A model generated the notes under the pieces. It saw only the letters and a list, made by a program, of their open reading frames with translations, had not been told where the DNA came from and did not search any database. The position numbers and the translations under genes are program-made. From Arion vulgaris (Eukaryota > Mollusca > Gastropoda > Stylommatophora > Arionidae), in NCBI GenBank assembly GCA_020796225.1, contig CM036758.1:61715274-61779273 (forward strand): a DNA stretch of 64,000 nucleotides, read 5' to 3'. How positions within the stretch are numbered: position 1 is the first letter of the stretch; every line of letters begins with the position of its first letter. Positions 44,437 to 58,739 of this stretch are shown here, piece by piece.

Positions 44437-44920
44437 GCACTTTTCTTCCTCTGATGATCATAACGTAGTTGATTTGCTCTGGAGAATCGTTTTATTTTGT
44501 TATATGGTACTTGCGACCTCATGGACTCAACGCTCCACACTCTTATGCTTCTTACTACTTTCTCTTCTCGTGCTCCATATTCTATATGTGTATATGTTAA
44601 AAGTATATATGTTATACCATGGTTGATGGCTAGGTCCTTTAGGATATGCTATGATTTTCATTCATATAAGTTATATATTTACTTGATATTTTATTGTTTC
44701 TCTTCTATTTCCACTGCTAATTTTTCTGCATTTATTTCGTTTTTTTAGTCACAAATTTTCATTTTATGCCTGTTGAAATATCTGTCGTATTCTATATGTA
44801 GTGTGGAGTCAAATTTGTCACTCCAGTTTTATCATTTGCTTGATAAAGGCCTTTTGGTCGAAATATTGTTGTGTATTGTTTTTGTAAAACCACAGTACTT
44901 TCTTATGCTATAATAGCATT
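44437..44920 (+). mobile_element. Penelope-like element 3' tail, private to copy B
   Basis: A 5'-truncated copy starting TTCTTCCTCTGATGATCA, the reverse complement of the region around 8235-8220, and ending past GGTCGAAATATTGTTGTG near 44870. A scrap of SINE family 1 tail (GGTTGATGGCTAGGTCC) interrupts it at 44620-44665. Confidence 0.75.
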
Positions 44921-44934
44921 TTTACAAATATATG

Positions 44935-45510
44935 AATTGTTGAATACCAGACCCGATCCTCAACCTGTTGTATTTTTGACTGATGCAAAATCAGCACTCC
45001 AAGCACTCCAGTCCATAAAATTGCCAGGTCTACAGACCCTACTGTCTAAATTGCAAATCGCAGTTGGCTTGCATGGATATCTACTGTGGAATACCAGGAA
45101 AAAAACAGGCCCGATTCCGGAAGGGTAGCGAGAGCAACCGGATGTGCCGGTTACCTCCCACCAAAAAAGATGATTAATCAATGAAAGCCACAATACCTAC
45201 AAGCATTACTATAATAGGGAGCAGATTGGAACAAGTTGTCATTCTGCATTGAACAGGACACTGGCCCACAGCCACATGTAAAAATTCAAGATTGCAATTC
45301 AGCCATGTGGACAGGCACATCAGACTGCAGAGCACATACTTCAAGACTCCCCCGAATATGATACACTGAGGCAAACTCACTGGCCTAACAAAACAACACT
45401 GGACAGAAAACTACATGGACCTCTGTGTGAGCTACAAAAGACAGTGAAGTTAATAAGAGACAAATTGAATATAAGACATATTTCAGCGAACGAAAGGGGG
45501 AAAGGGAGGA
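44935..45510 (+). mobile_element. LINE RNase H and C-terminal tail, private to copy B
   Basis: Frames read RPDPQPVVFLTDAKSALQAL (RNase H third block), then an EQIGTSCHSALNRTLAHSHM-like block, QTAEHILQDSPEYDTLRQTH and LDRKLHGPLCELQKTV. This is the tail of an RNase H-bearing LINE with its Cys-His block decayed. Copy A reads through the site near 5110 without it. Confidence 0.75.
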
Positions 45511-45897
45511 CAAAAAATGAAGCCACAGAGGTCAAACATTTTTTCAGATGCCTTCCTCATAAGTAGGCCTAATAAACAATGTTATGTTGTTCTTGGCAAT
45601 GATAAATTATATATCCAAAAAAGATCACATTTTTTTAACGGGAGCAATGTAATGTGATCATGGAAACGATAAATTATGTATCACAATAAGAATGATCAAA
45701 TTATTCGCAATGGGGGTCAATGTTATAGTGTTTTGGCAAAGATAAATTATATATCTTAAACAATAATCAAATTATTCGCAAAGAAGTAACGCACACAAAC
45801 AATATGATAGCCACAAGTTGGCTGCCCAGACATCAGAACATGGAGATTTTGTAGATACTTTATCTAGACATTTTCTTGTAATTTTCTATTGTTCCAG

Positions 45898-45966
45898 GCT
45901 GAAGTAAACAGTGAAACTAATATGTCAGATGAAGTTATAAGTTTACAACAGCAACAAGAATGTCAG
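45898..45966 (+). CDS. Zinc-finger gene copy B, exon 2
   Basis: The acceptor CTATTGTTCCAG ends at 45897 and the donor CAG|GTGAGTG starts at 45967. It is 69 nt, 23 codons: AEVNSETNMSDEV...LQQQQECQ. All changes from copy A are in-frame substitutions. Here LKQE has become LQQQ, losing the SUMO-type motif. Confidence 0.8.
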
Positions 45967-46224
45967 GTGAGTGAATACTTTTGTATAAAACTGAACATTA
46001 TCTGAACTGAGAATAATAGCCCCCAAAACAATTCATGCAGTGAACAAATGATATTAATATTTTTAAAATTTACATCGGTGGCTGGTGTGATTTCTAATGT
46101 GCTATGATTTCTATGAACACACAGTGTGGAAGTCCACTGCCATCCCCCGAAAACAAAACTCAAGATATTCACCTCAAATGTGAAATCTGTAATGCTGTAT
46201 GGCTCAGAAACGTGGTGAGTCACC

Positions 46225-46620
46225 AAGTTAAATACAAAAAATATTTACACCTTTGTCAACGGATGTCTTCAGCAGATTCTCAGATTGAGATGGTATGATA
46301 GAGTTACCAACACAGACCTGTGGATAAGAACCGGACAGGAACCCATGTTGAGCCAGGTCAAGAGGAGTAAATGGTGATGGGTCGGGCATACTCTAGGGAA
46401 AGGGCACAGTCGATGTCATGAGACAAGCACTTGAGTGGAACCGATGGAAAACAAAAAAGAGGACTCCTAAACAGCCCTTGGAGACGAAGTCTTCTTGGGG
46501 AACTGAAGAGTGCTGAACTGTCCTGGGAGACCATAAAGAGGACAGCTAGAGACCAAGAAGAGTGGCGAACAACTATGAGGCCCTATGCTACAAGGGTAGA
46601 GAGGAATAAGGAAGGAGGGT
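46225..46620 (+). mobile_element. LINE 3'-end fragment, private to copy B
   Basis: Frames read LRLRWYDRVTNTDLWIRTGQ, then WWVGHTL-like, a GLLNSPWRR block, GELKSAELSWETIKRTARDQ and EEWRTTMRPYATRV. This is a LINE C-terminal tail; the site in copy A (near 6290) is empty. Confidence 0.75.
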
Positions 46621-46797
46621 GATGGTATATTTTCTCATTTCAATATACGTTTGTTTGGGGTAAAAATAAAGTGGTCTGGATGTGATACATATTCTACGGG
46701 AAGATTCAATTTTTCAAACTGCAATGATTTTATGTGTACATGCAATTAATTCTAATAAATATTGTAGATACTATTTATTGTTCTGTAGATGGACAAA

Positions 46798-47040
46798 TAA
46801 GAGATCGGGCGATGGATAGGGACATTAGAAGACTGATCGGAAGCTTGCAAGACAGTACTGTTTTGGAACTTGCGGGGAAAGGGAGGTAGGGAAGGCCTAG
46901 ACAGACCTGGAAAGAGAGTTGGGGAGCTGATATTAAAAGGATATAAACATGGAAAGAATTGGAAGGGATGGGAAGAACGGGAAGAAGTTTATGAAGACCT
47001 GTCCCCATTGGGGAGTTGAAAGGAAGAAGATGGAAAATAA
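46798..47040 (+). mobile_element. LINE 3'-end fragment, private to copy B
   Basis: The frame reads RDIRRLIGSLQDSTVLELAG, GRPRQTWKESWGADIKR and WKELEGMGRTGRSL. Copy A has the empty site (CACAAATAACAGGTGGATTG, 6465-6484). Short AAATAA repeats lie at both sides in B. Confidence 0.75.
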
Positions 47041-47219
47041 CAAGGGGATTGAAGTGTAAATTGGAAAAGAATAGGAATTCCAAGACTGAATTCAACAATA
47101 GAGTGACAGATTTTAAAATCCAAATAATTTTAAGAAAAAATGAGAATATCTAGGTCCTATATCTTTTACATAATGGACCCAGATTAACGCTAGAAAAAAA
47201 AAATAGTAGTCATAGATCA

Positions 47220-47665
47220 AAAGATTGAAAAATCTGAACAGATTAAAAAATCTCTGGAGGCCACAGAGATGTGGTTTTACAGAAAAATGATGAGAATCCC
47301 ATGGACTGCAAAAATGACTAATGTTGAGGTGTTGAATGAGGTTCAGCAAGAAAACTTATTATCAATATAAAAATTGCAGTCATCTTTTTTGGACATGTGA
47401 GGAGGAAGGTTTAGAACACATTGAGTGGTATGGAGGGATGGAGTCCTAAAAGCAGCAGAATTCATGAAAAATCTGGAACTAGTCTAAGCGGGATGGAAGA
47501 GAAGAGACACATTGCAAACTGGTAAAATGAGGGTAGAAGACAGAGGAAGACAGAAAATTTTGGATAGCCTGATCATTGTACAGTAGTGCATCAACATCTG
47601 AGTTGAAGGGAAAACACCAAAGATAGAGGTTTTGGGAAGATCTATGATCGCCTACACCAGCTGGT
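47220..47665 (+). mobile_element. LINE 3'-end fragment, same family as 1-360
   Basis: Frames read LEATEMWFYRKMMRIPWTAK, TNVEVLNEV, then a decayed RREGLEHI-like block and SMIAYTSW. It is frameshifted. Confidence 0.7.
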
Positions 47666-48309
47666 AGTAAAAATGCAAATTAAAACATGTACAAAACAGA
47701 AAAATGTTTCAAAACCTTAACTAATCTATCTTCTTTTTTTAATTAACAATCCGACCAAGTGGGAGTCACTCCAGGCTGCATAGTACGTCTTTAATTCTTC
47801 TAGTGTATCCCAAAAGCAAATGCAGTGATCTACCAGCTGGCACCATTACTACAACACCCAAAGATCAAGATGAAGTGAAAGCATTTTCAACATTTTCTAC
47901 AGCCAAACTTGTTCTCGGGCAGCAACACCCCAAAAGAAAGCTCACAACATTGAAATAAATGCTTGAAAAGGCAGGGGGGCATCACCAGTAAAGATAGACT
48001 ATGAAATGAAGACATCTGAAGCAGAGGGGAAACTTCACACCAATACATAAAAGACAACAAATGCAGTGGTTTGAACATTTAATGAGAATGGAACACAACC
48101 AATCACCAAAAACATACAATAAAAAGAAATCAGGTACTAGAACCAACCAAAAACCAAGAAAAAATATGGATGACAATATCAAGCCACTAAATAAACATGG
48201 ATATAACAGAACAAGGGCACTCATCTGGCCCTGGAGCAAATTAAAGCTCCCACCCCACAACAGCAAAAGTGGACAACCAATTCCATCATTCCGAAATACT
48301 AAAAATAAT

Positions 48310-48538
48310 TTCTTCTTCTTTTTTCATTTTTTTCATAATTTAATCACTTTTTGTGATATGTTTGATCTTTGCTAAGAATGTGTATATGTTGCACATTGGT
48401 TTGGTAGGCCTAAAGATAGACTTTGCACATTTAGGACACTGCATCCAATTTCACAAACCTCCTTAGTCCCCTCTTAAGAACATGCGGCAGTAACAGGGGT
48501 TCTATTTTTTCACCAAATTTGGACCCGTAAACTCGGGC
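48310..48538 (-). mobile_element. CTT-tailed SINE, family 2, private to copy B
   Basis: Matches 17661-17905 from the TTCTTCTTC tail to the head ACTCGGGC, with many single-base losses. Copy A (7370-7390) lacks it. Confidence 0.8.
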
Positions 48539-48655
48539 AATAAATATAATAAGATTTTAGAAATAGAACTCTATAATCTATTAATAGCACAAGATTTATT
48601 GCCGACATTTTCATACATTTTGTGAAAGGACTTTGACTTGACATTTTGTTTTCAG

Positions 48656-48701
48656 ATGCATAAAGTAAAGTTGGAAACTGAAGATAATGATGAAGTGAAA
48701 G
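48656..48701 (+). CDS. Zinc-finger gene copy B, exon 3
   Basis: The acceptor TTTTGTTTTCAG ends at 48655 and the donor GAAAG|GTGAAG starts at 48702. It is 46 nt and leaves phase 1 as in copy A. It reads MHKVKLETEDNDEVK. Confidence 0.8.
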
Positions 48702-48856
48702 GTGAAGTTGTTATTTACTTATTTATAATATAATATATGATAAATAATGCAAGTTTGTTATTGTGTACTTTACAAAAATATTTTTCTCTGTAACTGAAGC
48801 TATTTTCAGAAATGTGTTCATCTTGTTCAGTTCTATATCCTACTCACCTACATCAT

Positions 48857-49091
48857 GAAATGAAAATCGTGGCATATCCTTTACAGGCGTACCATCAGCA
48901 ACAGTAAACAAGTCATCAATTTTCTAGACACCACTTATACGTTCAGTAGTTTGTCATTGCTTTATGAACTGTGAGGTCTACTTTTACCATTTGTAAAAAC
49001 CAGGGACTAATTTGTTCCAAACTTGCCCATTGGGGAGTTTGAACCAGGTATGTTGAGTTGTGATCGAGCGCACTCGATTAAGCCAGCGCCT
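48857..49091 (-). mobile_element. tRNA-derived SINE, family 1, with target-site duplication
   Basis: On the minus strand: a GGCTTAATCGAGTGCGCTCG head, B-box-like GGTTCAAACTCC, the body shared with 2689-2931, and the tail CCACGATTTTCATTTC. The 10-bp repeat CCTACATCAT flanks it at 48847-48856 and 49092-49101. Copy A has a single ACCTACATTATATGGG at about 9311, an unoccupied site. Confidence 0.93.
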
Positions 49092-51474
49092 CCTACATCA
49101 TATGGGAAGTTAAAGTCACAATGTTGTGATGGAACCCATGCTCTTCTTTAATCAACAGTTTCCCTAACAACTGTCATAGTATGAAACAAAATCTATACAG
49201 AATTCATTAAAGATTTGCCGTCAGTTTGTTTCTTGGATTCAGGTCCCTCATGCATCCTGGAATAAAATTGGGAGGGGATTTAATTGAGTCTCCGAGACGC
49301 AGTGCAGCAGAAGAAGTTTGAAATGAATATGTAGAAGTAGAACTGGATGTCTGAGTTTAGAATGAAGATGGTTTAACCAGCCAACCACAGGGACCATCAG
49401 TGTGCATCTGCTCGGGGAAGGGACTGACCCACTTATGACATCAACTCTATCTATACACTCTGTGTCTGTTTGACATATAAGACTTGAACAAGAGATTACC
49501 ATTGTTACTATTCTGCTACTTTTCTACCAATTGTTTCATAACATCAGGCCACAATCTTTCCTCAGTTCTTCTTCATGTTTTCTTTGGACATCCAGGTTTT
49601 CCTTTCCCATTGCCTGTTCATTGGAGAACTGCCCTACCAATGCCTCTACTGACAAACAGATGCATGCCAGTCCATCTCCCTCCATCATTGTTTATTTATT
49701 GATGGTCCAGTGATGTACAGTTTGTTTTTTTCCCAAAGCTCGATTTGTGATCGTGCTGGTCCAGAAAATGTTCATGATTCTTCGTAACATTTATTTTGGA
49801 ATGTCTTCACCTTTGTGTATGATGTTGTGGGACATTTTCCAGCACTCCATACTGTTTAATAACACTTACAGAATATTTGTTTCTATATATTTTAAGTTTT
49901 GTTTCAGAATTTAATTCTTTAGCATTCCATGCTTTGTTAATGATGACAAAAATTTGTCTTTGCTTTCTTGATTTTCCCAATTATGTCCTTTTCCAAATCA
50001 CTGTCTTGCAATATGTTTTGCTTTTAAAATCTTGAACTTTTTAATGATGTAATTTTCAACATTATTGACTTTCCTTTTTTTTGGTTGTTTCTTATTATTG
50101 TTTTTATTCATATTAACTTGTTAAGTTCTATTGTGACGTGAGGTATGTGCTTGACTATTATTCCCAAAAGGGAGTTGGTTCGTCCTTGGAACATCAGGAT
50201 ATTTTACCCGATATCCTGATCTTATACATTAGATTGAGTTCTAGTCCACGGGGATGGGCGATCGAGGTCTCATGATGACCCAGGTAAGAGGGGAAAACAT
50301 TGATGTGTGGCACACCATTTGGAAGATAGCAGAGTGTCACAAGATAAGCGAGTGAAAAAGAAAGAAATGGGACGTCCCAAACAGACCTGGAGACAGAATC
50401 TTCTGGAGGTACTGAAGGGTGCTGGGCTATCCTGGGAAGATATAAAGAAAGCAAAAAATAGTACCACTTTAACCCACAATTCATGTTTGTAAGAGGTGGG
50501 ACCTAGGAAGCTCCTAAATAAAAGTGTCACAGAAATCAGATGTGTATTACTTGTAGGCCCTAACTGGGCCTGTACAATCTATCTAGGCTCAGATCACATG
50601 CAAATGACACAGAGTTTTAACTAGTTCATTGGAGTGTTAAAGAAAAAAGAGGGATAGTTTGTTTTAGCTATGAGCTGGGTTAGGTGAAGATATTGGAGAG
50701 AGAACCCTAAGTGAAAACTGAACTTGTTAGACTTAAATAAAGAAGACTTTCAAGAAGTATTGGTACATGTTGGAATTCAATTTGATTGCAAAATCAATTT
50801 TCAATTACGATTTGTTATTCTTCCCAGCACCAGAAAATTACTAGTTCATTAAGATGTTAGTTCTTTGAGAGTTTTAATCAAAAACATCAATATTTTAGTG
50901 TTTAGTTCTATGTACAAATTTTGTACTATCGATTACACATAAACATACTGACACCATCAGACCCCGGCAGTGCTGTGTTTGCTTTAGTGTATTAATGACT
51001 CTTCCTTTGTTATGAAATCACGATGGCTCTCGGAGTTAGAAATAAACAATATTCACAATTCTGATGGTCATCCTTTCATCCTTTCTGTCTGATCCACAAA
51101 ACGCTGAATGAACGATCCCTTTGCGCATCTGTTAATAGGGCCCTGATGAGTAATAAAATTAGGAAGATCAGCTGTTTATCCTCCTGTTCATTGTGTCATT
51201 AAAAAGTCAGAATTGACTCAGTGACTTATCACCACATGTTTGTAAAAGCTTCCCATGAATCACTCTTTTCTTTTCTTGAATTCTTTGAAATCATTGATTT
51301 CTTTATGTCAGACAACGAACTTCTCACACATTGCACTATTTCTAGGTCATTTTCTTTCGGCTCTCTGCCATGACCTTGTAGCAGCATTTTTCAACATTTC
51401 TAGTCAACGATTTCTAGTTAATAATTATTTACTTTTCTTTTTTCTTGTGCATTTTAAATTATTCAGCCCTACCA

Positions 51475-53345
<1,871 letters not shown>

Positions 53346-53809
53346 ATACAAATGTTCTTTTTTATAGAATAGTATTTCTGCTTCAATTTAATGTAAAAAG
53401 TGTTCAAACCGAAAGATTTCTCCATTGCATTGGGGTTTTTCCCGTATGCTCAGTTCTTCTTCCACAGAAATGGGTGCCATTTGCCAAGATTATTACATGA
53501 GCTCCGTCAAAAATTACATGAACTCCAGCTCATATTACATGACCCAGCTCCAGCAACATTCCTAGGATCTCTGAAAAACACCCGTAAACAGACGTACAGT
53601 CAGGATGTGAGGTAAGGGCATAACCACTGAGCCTTTAATTTTCCTTGCTTCCAAATGGATATTTGTTGTGTGACCATTAATATTTTTGTAGTTGAATCTT
53701 TAGACATACAACACTCAGCAACGATTTCCCTAAATCTTTGTTTCATAAAGTCAAATACATTAGTTATGTTGTGTTTTGAATGTACTGTTAAAAATATGTC
53801 GAACAATAA

Positions 53810-54175
53810 ACAAACAGATCGAAAAAACTCTGGAGGCCAAGAGATGTGGTTTTTTCAGAAGAATGATGAGAATCCATGGACTGCTAAAAACACTAATGTT
53901 CAGGTGTTGAATGAGGTCAAGACACAGAGACAACTTATTAACATATCAATATGAAAAAGACAGTCATCATTTTTTGGGCATTAGTGAGGAAGGAGGGGTA
54001 GAACACATTATAATAACTGGTAAAATTGAGGGGGAAAGACATAGGAAAAAAGAAGAATATTTTGAGTAGCCCGATTTCATGCACAGTAGAGCGTCAACAT
54101 CTGAATTGATAGCAAACACCAAAAATAGAGATTTGTGGAGATCCATGATCGCTTATGCCAGCCGGCAAGCATGAT
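53810..54175 (+). mobile_element. LINE 3'-end remnant after copy B exon 4
   Basis: Frames read LEAKRCGFFRRMMRIHGLLK-like sequence, then RDLWRSMIAYASR before GATGATGATGG. It is collinear with 13750-14000 but keeps more of the LINE. Confidence 0.65.
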
Positions 54176-54189
54176 GATGATGGTTTAAG

Positions 54190-54600
54190 ATATGGTGGGA
54201 AAGGGGAAAGGGGTCTTTGTTGAAATTATTAAACAGCCCCCTGTGCTTCTAAAAGTCATGTGTTTTAACTCAGACCACATCGTTTGGGTTTTTAGTGCAT
54301 TTTATCCAGAGTTCCCTTAGGGTTGTTGCTAGAGTTTTAAGTTCATGCTTTGTGTACTACTTCTCGTCGGGGGTAGTTTGGGCAATTATAATAGCTGGCT
54401 GCTTCCCTTTTGAAGTTTGTTGACTTTTGAAAGAGAACTGGGTTCATCATTTTGATTGATTTTTTGTTATACAAGTGTACCGTTTTAAAGACAATGTTTA
54501 TTTATCAGATCTTTTTCAAATCTTTAATGATTTTAAAACCATCCTCTTTTTCCAGTTTTAGTGAGTTCAAATTTAGGGTAAAAATTACGGACATGGTTGA
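54190..54600. repeat. Locally duplicated segment, first copy
   Basis: Matches 14000-14430 of copy A and also 55395-55800, so copy B holds it twice with a LINE piece between. The second version is far noisier than the first, suggesting an assembly overlap. Confidence 0.75.
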
Positions 54601-55340
54601 CAATAATAAACAAGTTTGTACACTGGGATGCCAATAACGCAATCAGCATGGCGGAAGGCATAGTGCTTAAACTCCCAAAGAAAGTGGCACATGAAAACGG
54701 TTGCCACAGGCAAATATTTGAATAACTACCGGAGAAGCAATAAAAGCAAGCGGCCAAATGATCCTAGAGAGAAGGGCATCGCTTAACAAGGTCGTGATAT
54801 TCACTGATGCTCTATCGGTCATCATGGCACTCAAAATTGTTGGCAAAACGGAGTTGAATGAGCTCAATACAGCCCCGATGACAAGCGCTCACTCAAGCCC
54901 CATTCAGTGGATACCATCACACTGTAACGTAAGGAAACGAAGCAGCCGACAAACCAGCCAAGAAGGCGGGCGACTACCTCAGCTGATCTCAGATCAGTTG
55001 GAGCAGAACAACATCGGCTCGCACTATAGAAACAAATGACAAAAGACCATCCTCATTATACAACAGGGTGGATACTATAGTCTTTTGTAGGAACAAGTTG
55101 CCTCTTAGCCTCGTACCGGGCCCCAAAAACTCCAGCCCCCTGTTCCACAAATTTAAGATTGGCACAATTTACCTGTGCCTCGCAAAAAGGCGGACATGGC
55201 GGCAGACGGTTCTGCAAAACTGTCAACGTTACGGTATAAAAAAAAAACTATTTCCACAACACAATCTTCATGAAATGCGGAGGAACAGAGTCCCTTAAAA
55301 CCCCGGTAAATTCATGATAAAAGTTGGTCATTGTCTAGGC
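54600..55340 (+). mobile_element. LINE RNase H piece, private to copy B
   Basis: The frame ILERRASLNKVVIFTDALSV (third RNase H block with Asp) is followed by IQWIPSHCNVRKRSSRQ, where GNExAD is frameshifted. A decayed tail follows with KFKIGTIYL and LQNCQRYG. This is an RNase H-bearing LINE end. Confidence 0.75.
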
Positions 55341-58300
55341 CGGAAGCAAGAGAACGTCTTTGGTACTGGTTTAAATATTGAAATAAAATGATGTTAGATG
55401 GTGAGGGAAGGTCTTTGTTGATTAAACAGCCATGTGGTTAAAGTTGTGTTTGAACTCAGAACATCGTTGGTTTTGAGTGCATTTATCCAGAGTTCCCTTA
55501 GGATTGTTGCTAGAGTTTTAGTTCATGCTTTTATCCCTGGCCCGTATTTTGGGACAATTATAATAGCTGGCTGTTTTGCCTAAAGTTTGTTGATTTTTAA
55601 AAAAAAGAAACGGGATTCTATTTTGATTGATTTTTAATACAAATGTCCCCGTTTTTAAAAAATTTTTATTTATCGTTTTTTTAATGTTCATTGATTTGAA
55701 AAACCACCCTTTTTTCCATTTTTTAGTGAGTTAAAATTTTAGGGAAAAAAATTTTAAAGAATTTTTGATAATGAAAAAACAACCCTATTTTGGTACTGGT
55801 TTAAAGATTGAAAACATTTTTAAACATAAAAAGCAAAAATAAGTTTAAAAAAAAAGGGAATACTTTTTAAAAAAATTAGTTTGAGTATTTTGTGTTCAGG
55901 GACATCTCACAATAGTGTTTGTGAATGTTAATTTAAAATTTCCTCAATTTTTTCGTTTCTGCTACCTTAAGTGGGTGTGGCTTATTTTCCATTAGACCAG
56001 GGAGTTTAAACCCACAAATTATGTAATAGGAAATTATTTATAGAATCTTTTAGGGTAGCTTAAAGGGGGTCAACACCTCCATACTTTTTTGTTTTTTTTC
56101 TGCAAGCACATGCTTTTGTTTTTTTTGCCCCCAGAAATTTTCCCCGTTTTGTTTTTCCATAACATCATTGGAGGAACAAGATTGGGGATTCTTTTTTGGC
56201 CAGGTAACTGCCAGCTTTCCCTTTTATCTTCTGTCGCAAAACACAGGTTGATCATTTTTTAATTTGGGGTTTTTTTTCTTCAATATTTAGGAAAATGATT
56301 CCTGTTTTCAGATACTTTTCCCACATGCCCCAAAATCTGAAATTTTTCAGCTTTTGAAATAAAAGCTGGGTTTGGGAATAAAAAACCCCAAAACAGTGAG
56401 TTTTGTCCTTGTGGTATCCATCAAAAAAAGACCCTTTCAAAACCCCTTGGGATGTTGCCCTTCCCTTTCATTATTAAAAGTGGAATCAAAAGGGACAACT
56501 TATTTTCCTATGCCCCTGAAGGCCATGAATGCAGAAATTTAACTCCCCATCAGTTTGATCACAAGTAATTTTTTTGTATAGGGCCCTTTGGAAAAAATGA
56601 TAGATGGTTTTTCCCTGTACCTATTCACTTTCGGTGAGGGGGATCTATGGGGGTTGGGGAAAACACATTTTGGTCTGACATGACACATTGTTGTTCTTGG
56701 GGATAGAGGAAAATTTTGCGTAATTTTTAATTTTTTGGAACCTTTCCCTCCACCCCCAAAGATTATTTACATGTGCAGTTCTGTTTTGTATCATGTCCTT
56801 TCTTTAAAATCCACCTACATAACCCCCATAAACCCAAATTTGCTTTTTGTTAACTGTCACTTGTGCTACCCATTCCCCCTAAAAAAAAATACCCAGATAA
56901 AGCCCCCCAAATCAATCAAAAGGCTATCTGTTTGCATTTTTTCCTATTTGCCCTTTCAATTTTGGCCCCCAATGAAAATAACCAAAAATTTAATGATTGT
57001 CGAATTTGGCCCAAAGTGTTATAAGGTAAAAAACACACAGCAACTCAGGACTGACAAAACCATTAGCCCAAAACCATTAAATGATTTTGTGATGTTTATG
57101 ATTTAAAAGTTATTTGTTTTGAAATGAAGATGGGGACAGCACCCACAAAGATTGGGGGCCCAGAAAATGATTTTACATTTGAAACATCAATCTCTGAAAA
57201 GAAAAACTCTTTTAGTTTCATTTGGGTACATTTATCATCAAAAGCTAATTTTTGGGGAAACAAAATTTTTTGATATTGTCATTTGTTTTTTTTTAATTTT
57301 TCAATTGTAAAATTTTTTTTACATTCAGCTTAAGGGTATTAAAAATAATGTTAAAATTTTTTTAACATCACCCATTCTGTAATTAGATGTTGCCCTACAA
57401 ATTGATTAAAAAACCATCACTGATTAACTTAGGTTAAAATTCTTGAAATAAACATAATGATACAGATGGGTTTTTTACACTGGAGGGTTTCCCAGTCATT
57501 CCCCAACAATGCGTGGTAAAAATTTTGATGCTCGGGAGGAAAAAAATAATGGGCCAAAGTGGGCAAATGCAACAACCAAATATTTTAAATGGTTTTTTGG
57601 GGGGAAAAATTTGGCATCTCAAAACTATTTTTTTTTTTCCAACCCATTGCCCCATAAGATAAAATTCGTAAAGTCAAATTTCGGGAATGGTGAGTCTCGA
57701 CGGGGTAAAGTACTAGAAAGGGAAATGATCAGAGAAAATCACCTTCTTTTTTGTCCCGGGTACGGGGGGGTAAGGGAAGAGGGGCGACTGGCAAAAATAT
57801 CAGAAAAACTGCGGGTCAAATAATTTTCCCTTCACGCTTGAGTTTTTCCCCAAACAGAGGGTTTAGGGCGAACCCCACCCAACCAGATTAAAGAGTTTAA
57901 GTAATTGGGCAGCCAAAACGAAAATACTAAATATGCAAAAAGATTAAATTAATCAACATCAATTCAGGGTTTGTGTCGCTGGCCCGCTGGATTTGGGGGA
58001 TCGGAGCACCGGGGAATGCCAAATCCCAATTTTATAGTCCTCATATCACAGATATTGTTTAAAAAATTGTTTTTTTAAGGAATTTTTTTTTTTCACAAAT
58101 ACTTTTTTTTTTTATTTTCCCTTGTCAGGGGAATTCAGTGGGGAAATTTTCCTGAAGTGCTGGGACAGGGAAGGGGCCAAAACCCACCCTTTATTGTACT
58201 TATAAATACACTGATTATCATAAATGGATACTTTTTGGAAATTCAATAAACACGCGGGGTTGAACTTTAGTAAAATTTTATTTTATGTCCCTTTTACCTT

Positions 58301-58739
58301 TTTTTGATCATTTTCTTTTTCCCGTTGTTTCGGGGGTTTTTTGCTTTTTCCCTTTAAATTTTAAGTTTACAAATCGATTTTTTTGTTATGTGTGTATACA
58401 TGTTTAGGGTTGTTTGCCAAGGCTGAAAACTACCACGATTCCACGCAAAAAAAGAAACACTTCCCCATAAAGGAAAGGGCGTCACATTGGAATTTTAAAA
58501 GCGTCAGTGTGTTGTCTTGGTTTAAAAAAAGGATGTAAAGACCCCTTTGGGGGACAAGAAATTGTCCAGAAATTTTTTCGGACAGACACTTTGCCAGGAC
58601 GGCCCCCATCCTCCGCCATCGTTTCCCAAAAAATTTACACACAGCAGGGCGGGGAAACAATAGTTGTAACGTGACTACAAACAAAACTCGCCTTAGTTTG
58701 GCTGAACATACAGCTACTACAACGGTTACATCGCCTATT

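Noticed and set aside
56735..57823. Open frames of about 100 codons on both strands
   Set aside because: They lie in distorted, homopolymer-rich sequence where stop codons are erased, and they show no family motif.
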